From: Mya arenaria
Taxonomy: Eukaryota; Mollusca; Bivalvia; Myida; Myidae
Length of the DNA: 64,000 nt
Reading direction: 5' to 3'
Assembly (NCBI RefSeq): GCF_026914265.1
Contig: NC_069135.1
Location: 2,807,001 to 2,871,000 of the forward strand
Below the pieces are notes generated by a model that saw only the letters and a list, made by a program, of their open reading frames with translations, was not told where the DNA came from and ran no database searches. The position numbers were made by a program, and so were the translations under genes. Every line of letters begins with the position of its first letter. Position 1 is the first letter of the stretch. This document shows positions 37,083-48,000 of the stretch, piece after piece.

Positions 37083-37460
37083 CACGATCAACATACGATT
37101 TCCGTGTGGATTTGGAAAACCGCGAGGCCCGTAAGAGCCCTGTACGGTCAACGTACGATTTCCGTGTGGATTTGGAACACTGCGAGGCCCGTAAGAGCCT
37201 CGCACGGTCAAAGTACGATTTCCGTGTGGATTTGGAACACCGCGAGGCCCGTAAGAGCCTCGCACGGTCAACGTACGATGTCCGTGTAGATTGGAACACC
37301 GCAAGGCCCGTAAGAGCCTCGCACGGTCAACGTACGATGTCCGTGTAGATTGGAACACCGCGAGGCCCGTAAGAGCCTCGCACGGTCAACGTACGATTTC
37401 CGTGTGGATTTAGAACACCGCGAGGCCCGTAAGAGCCTCGCACGGTCAACGTACGATACT
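37083..37460. repeat. 60-bp GC-rich tandem array
   Basis: About six copies of a 59-60-bp unit (ACGGTCAACGTACGATTTCC ... CGCGAGGCCCGTAAGAGCCT) are more GC- and CpG-rich than the surroundings. Frames on both strands stay partly open because the unit is 60 bp. It lies about 0.7 kb upstream of the claudin-like gene. Confidence 0.95.
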
Positions 37461-37894
37461 ACGGACTTCAATAATAAATATGAACTTTTTATTACTTGGT
37501 GCATTTCTGGTCCCCATACCAAACTACTCCCGGGTGTATTCACTAAATAGCTAAGGTTGAGATTGTTTTCAGATCCGTGCCGAAATTTTCGCCGTACTAA
37601 CACACATGAATCGTTCCCGCGAGCAGCGCGCGACTTGTCTGCGATATTCAACAAATGCATTCTCCCAAATACCGTACGAGGCCCGCGGGCATGTGACCAG
37701 AAGCAAAATATTGTACGAAGTTCGTTCGGATTTGAAAAGTTGGTGGAATCGTAAGATTTTAAAATTCGTACGGACATCGTATGTGACGAAAGCCCCCGAA
37801 GTGGTACTCAAGCATGATTCAATGACATTTAGAAGGAAAAAAAATAGCCATGAAATATGTGGAAAAAGAACGAAATGGTTATGAATACATGAGA

Positions 37895-38530
37895 AAGTTA
37901 CAGCCCGGACACGGCCACCTACATTTGTATACTCCATGTCCTTACATGCAGCATTCCACAGGAATAAGTGTGACCTTGACCTGAGGGACATGTATATCAG
38001 CACGGGTCGTGCACGCGACACGTCGTCTTGATATGAATAACACATGTGCCATGTTATCTTTAAATATGTCCATACAAGAGAAAGATACAGCCCGAACGCG
38101 ACCACCTATACTAAATGTCCTGATATGCATCCTTATATGCAACATTCCTTAGTAAACAAACACTAAGTGTGACCTTGGTATAGGAGGTCGGGACACGGTC
38201 GTGTATACAACACGTCATCTTGACATGTACCAAGTAGTTAAAAATATGTCGATACAAGAGAAACATACAGCCCGAACACGACCACCTTTACTTTATGTCC
38301 TGATATGCAGCATTCCATAGTAAACAGACTAAGTGTGGCATGACTTTAGAGGCACGGGTCGTGCATGCGACACGTCATTTTGGAATTTCCAAAACATGTG
38401 GCAAGTTATTTTAAAAACAGTTTATCCAACAGAAAGTTACAATCACGGACACAACCACCAATATCCTATGTCCTTTATATATTCAGCATTCCATATTACA
38501 GTCCGGACACGACAATTGAGCCGGACTCAT
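37895..38530. repeat. ~185-bp tandem repeats (GAAAGTTACAGCCCGGACAC family)
   Basis: Four diverged units begin near 37895, 38083, 38266 and 38490, each with TACAGCCCGRACACG-CCACC, then GTGTGACCTTG or similar, then a CGGGTCGTGCA-GCGACACGTC block. No coding potential. Confidence 0.8.
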
Positions 38531-39081
38531 GGAGGGTATGCTTTTAATATTATTTTATGCAGTATTCTATTTATCTTACGCAGATTTTAATTTCTGGCTA
38601 TAATGCCATAATCCATATATCATATGAATTAAACTACCGATAATTGTATAGAAATTTACTTATAGTAACATTAAACTAGACATTTAAGGCCAAACTCATT
38701 GGCAATATTCATGTCTTGTTTGCGGATTTCAACTACTGACTTTTAAGGTCAAATCCAAATATGAAGAATTCAACTACATTGATATGGTTTTCAAGGTCAA
38801 ATCAAAATATGCAGAATTCAACTCTTGACTTTAAGGCCAAATGTTACATGGTAAAAATGGCTCTATTTCATAATTAACATGGAAAACAGGTGAGTTAAAA
38901 TGTCAGCCTTGGGGATGCTGACATAAGATGTTGCAAAACTACCATACATGATAGACAAACATTGTGTGCCTAGGTGAGCTTAAAGTCATTAAGTGTGTAC
39001 CAGAATCTCCATTTCTACAAAAAACAATTTATTTAAGTAAATGTATTGCATGATTGATAAAATACAAAAATGTATATAAAG

Positions 39082-42000
39082 CTATTTTTTCTTCAATTTC
39101 TTATTTTTCTTCTGCTTGGATGACTTTTCTGTTCTTTGTTGAACATTGACTGCTTTATAAGCTTTCCCCTTTTTATGTTCATTTAAATCACTGTGCTTCC
39201 TCTTTTTCTTGGTTTTATTTGTTTCACTTTCACTTTTATAGAACTTCATGTCTCTGATTTGACCTCCAGACATTGTAACTAAGGCCGGGGAAATTCCAAA
39301 CTTTGTACAGGCATGTTCCTGGTCATCTGTATGTGCTGCTTGTCGTCTTCCGTTCACTATCTCTATGACTTCTGTTATAACTTTAGCACTGTCTTCCTCA
39401 CCAAACTGAATGAAACTTTGTCCAGAAAAATCTTTACTTGTTTCTTGTTTGTATACATAATACTTACAAGGATCAAATTCTGAGCTTGCAGTATCATTGG
39501 TACTAGGGAAAACATTTGCGCTTGCATTAACTTTACTTATTAATTTTTCAACAGTCTTTTTTTCTGTTCTTAACAATTTGTCATTATCTTTTGTCTGTTT
39601 GACTTCTTTGTCTTTGTCATCAACAACATTGGCTGTCTCATGTCCGTCCTCAGACATTGCAGCCATTTCTGGTACCTTGTCAACAGGTGCGGCAAACTCA
39701 TTCACAAACTTTACCAAGCTGTCAAAATCATTTGGAACTTCTGTCTTCTGAAAATGATAAAGTATTTTTTTGTAATTGATAATGGAGTTCAAAATATAAG
39801 ACCCACAACTGAGTTTTGGGTGTGTTTCTGTTGGTACATGTATATCATCTCTTTCAGATTTCTAACAACCCTTTGTAATAACATGTATAGGATACTAGGA
39901 ATGAAGTACCTGTACGAAACAGTTAATCTATATTTTATGCCGTAAGTGTATTTCAGTGTAAGGTTTGAAAAGTTTTGGCATGCATGGATCACTGTTAGAT
40001 TAGATTTCAATGCAATACATGATGTGCTGAGATATTAACATAAATGTGGTTACATGCAAAATTTTAACCAGAATTTTTAAGTCTAATAATAAAGGGCCAT
40101 TATTTGCAAAATACAGTTATCTAACTTGGTTATTCAATTAGGTTGGATGGTTGAATACCATTGTATAAAGTCTCAATGCAATACATCAAGTAGTTGCTGA
40201 GATATTATCCTATGAGTGCTAACATGCAAGACCTTGACCAGAATTTCTAAGTTGCATAATAAAGGGACAAAAATTATATAATATGAAAGATAGAGTTATC
40301 TCACTTGATTAAATAAGAAGGTTAAATGGTTGGGAGCCTGTGTGTAAAGTTTAAATGCAATACATGATGTATTCGCTGAGGTATTGACTTAAAAGTGGTT
40401 ACATGCAAAACCTTAACCAGAATTTCTATGTCGAATAAAAAAGGGGCCATTCTTTGAATTTAATGCAAACTATATTTATCTTACTTGGTTATTTAAGTAG
40501 ATTTGATGGTTGAGTACCATTGTATAAAGTCTCAATGCAATACATCAAGTAGTTGCTGAGATATTATCCTATGTGTGCTTACATGCAAAACCTTAGCCAG
40601 AATTTCTAAGTTAAATAATAAAGGCCCATAATTTGCATTATATTAAAAAAGTGTTATCTTACTTTATTAATTTAGTAGGTTAGATAGTTAGGAATACACA
40701 TCTAAAGTTTCAATGCATTACATTATATATTTGCTGAGATATTGACTTAAATGTGGTTACATGCAAAACCTTACCCAGAATTTCTAAGTTGAATAATAAA
40801 GGGCAATTATTTTGCATTAAATGCGAACTAGAGTTATCAAACTAGGTTAATTAAGTAGGTTGGATGGTTAAGTACCATTGAATAAAGTCTTAATGCAATA
40901 CCTCAAGTAGTTGTGGAGATATTAACCTATGTGTGCTTACACGCAAAACCTTAACCAGAATTTCTAAGTCAAATAATAAAGGGCAATTATTTGCATGATT
41001 AATTAGGTAGGTTTGATGGTTGAGTACCATTGTATCAAGTCTCAATGCAATACCTCATGTAGTTGCTGAGATATAAACCAATGTGTGCTTGCACGAAAAA
41101 CCTTAACCAGAATTTCTAAGTCAAATAAGCAAACTAGAGTTATCTAACTTGGTTAATTAAGTAGGTTGAATAGTTGAGTACCATTGTATAAAGTCTCAAT
41201 GCAATACCTCAAGTAGTTGCTGAGATATTAACATATGTGGGCTTGCACGCAAAACCTCAACCAAGGTGTGACGCCAACGCCAACGCAGACGCTTGGGTGA
41301 GTAGTATAGGTCTCTCTCTAAAATTCTAAAATTGAAGCTGGCTTAGTCTGAGGAAAATCATTAATTTGATCTCAATAAGTCCTTTTGAAGAAAATGTATG
41401 ATAGGTTGACACCAATTAATGTAATTACAGGAAAATCACTTAGTCCAAGGTGGTTAGTTTATTGAACCATCAAAACAAGATAAGAATCTCAAAAGGAAGT
41501 TAATAACTGCCAAAAGTATTATACAGGCATTAATATGTGTTCATGGTTTATACATACATAAAGTTTGAAAAGCTAAAATATATCTAAATATTTCATTCTT
41601 AATTATTAAAAAAATAATATAAATACTACCCAAATAAAAAGAACATTTGTAATTTACAGTTATCATTTATACATAAATTTGTATTTAATTTATGTAACAA
41701 AATGTGAAGCATAATATATATGTTTGCCAAATCACAGTTACTAGTAATTGGTTAACAACTGGCAGTGGATAAAAATTGAGTATTTCAAAATGCATAGTGC
41801 TCAAAGGCAAATGCATAACAAAACAGAGCTCCTGAACATTGATGAATGAGTTGTTTATATATGTTTTTATGAAATGCATAGTAAGCCTGATAAGATTTTC
41901 CTATTCTTAAGCTATGGCACTGAGCTGTACATTAATTTTGAGTTCTTCAAAAAATTGTTATATTATAATTTCAATCAAGTTCATGCAATACTGCAGAACA

Positions 42001-45000
42001 TGTGTTCATTTACAAAATTTGAAAAAGAATTGTGCTTAATCTGGTTTTTACCAGCACTCCAAGGGCTGCAAGTGAGGAGAGGCCTGTCCAGGATTTGACA
42101 ACAGTGGTGTGTAAGCCCCCCACACAGACTGCCGGGACCCCACGCTCGTACACCAGCTGTAGCAGCGTGGACTTGAGCACTGCAGGCTGGAGGTCTCGAG
42201 CCACCAAAAGCAGACGAAGGCGGTCACGTTCCAGAGACTTGATCACCTGCTGTAGCCCAACCACCATCCAGGATCTGTGGTGTTACCAGGTTTCAATCTG
42301 ATTTATTCTAAACAGCATTTGGTATAACACTGAGTATTATTCTCTTTTAAGAGATCTGAGACGTTCAAAAATGTTTTTTTTTAAATTGTCATGATGAACT
42401 TTCTTGGTTGTGTAAAAGTTCAAGTCATGGGGGTATTCTAGGAAATAACATACTTAAATCTGTATGCTTAAGATTTTGTGAGAAATTGGGATCAGCACAT
42501 TAAATAAAAGGGTTAACATATTTTAAGTTGTTTGTTTTAACAGTAAAATTTCTTGAAAAATCTTATTCTTAAAAATGTTTTTATTTTTTTATTTTAAAAA
42601 ACTTACATTTTTATATTTTAATTGCAGAATTTACACTGCACATAGCACTTTAATAAGTTTATATCAGTGAAATTGAACAGTTTGTTGAATTGAAAGAATA
42701 AGTACAAATTAAACCTATCAAAAGGTACTTCTGTAATATTGCCCCTGGTTAAAGCCCTACTAACTTGAAAGTTTTTCTCAGTTGTTCCTTCTCAGGACCA
42801 ACTGTTTTCTCCGGATCGGCTGATGTGTTCTTCTGCCAGTGGCGTGGCTTTCTCACTGCTTGCAAACATCCCTTGTATTTGTCGAATATACTAGAATAGA
42901 AGAATCAAGACCAGATCAGTATTCAAACAGAACAAAGAAATATTTGAGACTGTACTACTAAATCATTTTTCCGTACCATATTGTTAAAATATCAACTTCT
43001 GACAGTGGTGTTTAAGTTTGACTCTATATGTGACTTATTACCAAATTTAACGGATTTTAAGATTTTTGCTGAATGGGATAAAAAAGTTCAAATTAAGTGG
43101 AAATAGTTCTTTAAAAGACATTTGCCTGGCACATCTTATAGGACATTTACTAGGTAAATATTCTGAATTCGCTAAATAAAGTAAATAAACTTCCCGTATA
43201 AATTCAAGTGTTAGTTCTTAAGTGCTGTACCTGTGGAGCTCTTCCGCAATGCCTTCTTCTTCACTGGTAGAGACAACTGGCCTGAAAAACGCAAAAAACA
43301 CATGTTCTTAAAATTGTTATAGAAATGAAGTGTTACAGAAGGCACTGCATTGCGATTCTGGTATTGAAGCCATAAACTCTCATTCTGCAGGTGGACAATG
43401 TAGTGTGGCAATAAAGCTAGCTCAAAAGCGAAACAGCATTCTATGAGTACTATATATATTTTATGAGTATATTTATATGCTAGGGCCTAAAAAAAAAATT
43501 GTTTGGTTAGGGTTACATCCTTTTCAAAAATAGGTAGGGTAGGTAGGCTTTTTATTTTTTTTTTATTTTTTTTTTATTAGGCTTTATATAAGAATGTCAT
43601 TTTCATCATTGGAGAATGGTGTTAAAGTAAGTTATCTTCTATATAAGCAATTAAGGTTTTAAACTACATATTGAAAAGCAAAAAAAAAAAAAGAATTTTT
43701 TTTTATTTTTTTTTATTTTTTTTTTAGTTTTTCATTTTTTTTTCAAACTGACTATAAAAACATTAGGGTCGGCGACTATTCCGTAGGTAGGGTCGGGTAA
43801 CCCGAACCAAATGTATTTTTTTTTAGGCCTAGGCATTTGTCCATGGTAATCATTGGTTAAGAGGGTATTATGTGACAAAAAATAGAAAGTAAACTATTCA
43901 CAGTGTTGAAAATATTTCAGGTTTTTTCCCTTCTGATCACAGGTATTTTATCAATCATTGTTAGCTTATAAGATCCATTGTTTACGATTTGTGATAAACT
44001 ATTTTTCTGTATTGTTGGCCATGGGTATCAAGCAATTTTCCATAAATTCACCTCTAAAGACACCTAACCCTTTACCCCACGTCAAACCATGCCATACTGG
44101 GCCTGCCAGTGTATGACTTATTAGTACACTGATTATCAGTAGCCAATATGTAATGAGTCCCTATCAGCACCCCTACTGCATGTGGAGATGATTGGAGAAA
44201 ATTAACACCTATGCATTTTAACCTAATTTTTCTAGTATTTTATTTGGTTTCATCAATTATTGATCAATAAAAAGTTTGTAGGGAATCAAATTTCAATCCA
44301 CTTTAATCTAATTTATTTTGGCATAGTATTTACAAAAAAACTGATGTAAAAAGTTGAAGATTTCAATTTATTTCATATTTGACACCTAAGCATTACAAAC
44401 TTATTTTTGTAGTATTTCTTTTGATTTAATCAATTATAGATGAATTTTAAAGATTGTATCGAATTAAATTTCAAATCCAATGATCTAAGTTTTATCTAAA
44501 CAGAAATTATAACAATAAACAAATATTCAAATGAAAGGAATCATGTATTTTTAGTTAAGAAAAAATTCCATTGGGTAAACAAATGCGTTATTTTAGTTAA
44601 TTATTCTACTAATAAATCAGCTATGCATGTTTTTTTGTAAATCAACTCTATTATAATAAAATGTAAAAAACAGAAACTTTGCTTGGTCAGCTTGTGGTGC
44701 TGCTTAGACGTCATTTGGGTTACTGATGACCGGATTTGATGAACATGGCGTCGTACTAGATATCGCCTTCAATGAAGCCAGACAACTCAGATTCATTAGA
44801 ATCGCTACCAAAATAAAATGCCATAATTCAATAAGCAAATTTTTTCAACTAAACCAGAAATCAAGGTCTGTAATGCATGGGGAAATACTACTGTATTATT
44901 GTGTAAATCTAAAGAGCGAGAATACACGTGTTTCAACATCTGTAAAACTGGGTCATGTCACACAAAATAAAACTCAAGTTTGCAGTTCAGGGTACAGACA

Positions 45001-48000
45001 ATTACATCAAATAAGCCACATCTGGAAATATCTAAAAACAGATGCTACAAAATCATAAGTGAATTCTCTAATCGAGTCACGTCTGGATTATTGCAATGCG
45101 CTCTTGCATGGTGTTCCAAAAACCATGTTGAATAGTCTTCAAACTCTTCAGAACACTGCAGTTAGCTTTGTGCAAAATGGAAATGTATGGGATTTTTCAA
45201 GTGAATTGTTTTAGTGAATAATCCAATATGATGGATTATTTGTTTACCTTCATTAAGCATTTAAGTTATAATATGCAAACCTTTAATCTCGAATTCTTGT
45301 ACTGACAATCAACAAAACTTGATTAGATAATTAGAAGCATTATTATGATTGTGTTTTATGCATTTAAGCAAGTATAATATGCATTTATTCTGCATATTTT
45401 TTTTATTTTTTTCTGGACAACATTTAAACCTGGGCAGAAAACTGTACCCGGTATGGGGCTCGAACCCAAACCTCCAGAACACTAGCACAGGGCTTTAACA
45501 CTAGCATGGCACTCTTACCATCTGAGCTAACCGGGAGGTTCATTCTAACCCACACACACTACACTCCTCCCCCCTTAAATTTTTAGTAAAACGGAGACAC
45601 TCCTGCTGTTTACCAATGCCACCAGCGTAGTAAACCTGGGAGGACAAGTGTGCCTGGTGTGGGGCTCAAACCAACGACTGCCAGTACACTAGCACGGCGC
45701 TCTAACCAACTGAGCTAACAGGACTACTGGTTCTAACACTAGTCCAAATAATTGCACGTTGACAGATCTGTTTTATGAGTTTTGATATGGCAAATCCTTC
45801 ACGTACAAATGTTTTGTATCAAAAGTGGGTAGATATTCCAATCAGGATTTCGGGTTAAAGCATATTGCCTCTATAAAATATCATAAAAACAAGAAATATT
45901 ACCAGATAATGTTATTTTATATCAACAAGCATTTTCAGTGAAAAGATATCCCCCGCCAACGATGGCTTGTTTGTGCTTGATGGCATGTTTGTGCTTGAAG
46001 GTTAAAAAAATCTCAGAAAGAATAAGATAAGCACATTGGTTTATCCCTTTCCGAGCCAAATTATAAAATATCGACCGGGACTACTTTATGATAAATTTTT
46101 TTAACGAAATAAATCAGAGGGATGATTAAATAAAACTGTCTTTTCCGAAACTGCTTACTCGGAAACATCAATCATTGCAAAATAGCACTCAATAGTTGAG
46201 ATAAAAATGTAGCCGTAGAAATTCACTGAAGTAGTTCATTGCAGGATGTTGGTTCATATAACATTCAAGTTTCATTAAATTCTAGAAGCTAGTTACTGAG
46301 AAACGGCTGCAAACAATGATTTTTAAATAAATCAAGGGCAATAACTCTAAGGAAAATTGACCAATCCAAAAGAAAAAATAGACAGGCATCATCACAGTAT
46401 GTTGGTTCTTATTTATTCCAAGTGTCATGAAATTCTACCAGCTAGTTGCATAGAAAAGGCTGCAAACATGGATCTTTTAATAAATCAAGGGCAAATAACT
46501 CATATAGAAATTACACAATCCAAAATATAAATAAACAGGCATCATCGCAGTATGTTGGTTCATATTTATTTCAAGTTTCAAGAATTTCTACCAACTAGTT
46601 ACTGAGAAATGGCTGTAAATGAGAGTTTTTCAAAAAATCAAGGGCAATAACTCCAAGTACAATTGACCAATCCAAAAAAAATGAACAGGCATCATCCCAG
46701 TATTGTAATTCATATTTATTTTAAGTTTCATGAAATTCTGTGAATGTGCATTTTTCAAAAAAATCAAGGGCAATAACTCCAAGGACAATTGACCAATCAA
46801 TTTTTTTTTTGGACGGGCATCATTCCAGTATAGTGGTTCATATTTATTTTAAGTTTCATGAAATTCTACCGGCTAGTTACTGAGAAAACGCAGGTGACGG
46901 ACGGACGGACGGACGGACAATGCCATTTCAATATCCCCCTCCCTATTTCAAAGGCGGGGGATAAAAAAGGAATATCCAACGAATAATTATGAATTTGATG
47001 TGTATTTTTCATATCATACTGTCAAATCTTTACGATATATATACATGAAGGACACCTGCAAGGCTATGGTTCACAGTTTTATAACAATCGGAACACCTCG
47101 GCCATCTCGGAGATGGTTGAGTTGTTACGATTGGCACAATTGTTGTCTGTGTCAGTCAAGTTTCATTTTATTGGAAAGGTAAATCCTGTGTTTTAATGCA
47201 TTTAAAGCTTATTTTGTGCAAAATATTAGGGCTGTAACAATTTATTGGTGCATCGTGAAATCGGGATTCGGTACCCGACGATATACTATATCGTATCGCA
47301 TTGTAAAAAATCGTGTGTATCACGTATCGTAAGATTCGTTATTTCGACTTAAGATTTGTATGCTTAAAACACTTTCCAAACATCTTTGCATGATCCCGTC
47401 AATTTGTTAACTTTCATTTTTAACTGTCCAAACAGTGAAAGCCACTTCAGCTGCATTTTCGCAAACAGCAGGTAGAGCTAGCAAAATACGTTACAACTAG
47501 TTACCTTACTTATCTACACCATGTTTATTTTTCAAACTAAAATGAAACTAAAATTATAAAAAAATGTGCAATTTAATTTCCTTTTTTAAATTTGAATGAC
47601 AAAAGAAATGGAAAAAAATGAAATCTGCGAACCAGCTGTATGCTAAAATGCGGCTGAAGTGGCTTTCGCTGTTTTGACAGTTTTCAGTCGTCTGCAAAGT
47701 CAAGAATGGCGGAAGGAAATACTACCAGTAGTAAAGAGAAACCCTAGAGAAATGCGCCGGCAAAATATAAGTCCAAAGCTTGGGAGAACTTTGGTTTTGC
47801 AAAGTCAGACAATAAATTATTTATTTGTAAATTGTGTCTGCCTGAATTAAAATATGATGGAAACACTACAAACATGACAAGGCATCTTCGCCGATGCAAA
47901 ATAATAAAAACATTAAAAATATAGTTTTGGTAAGGATATGCCCAACAATTTACAAAATAGGCAAACATTAAAGTCCTACATAAAAAATATATATATATAT

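Noticed and set aside
36931..37777. Minus- and plus-strand frames with SYVDRARLLRASRCS-like repeats
   Set aside because: These are readings of the 60-bp tandem array in several frames; no family match.
45640..45725. A tRNA gene on the minus strand
   Set aside because: It has A and B boxes but an overlong middle and no clean acceptor stem; a second diverged copy lies beside it, so SINE heads fit better.
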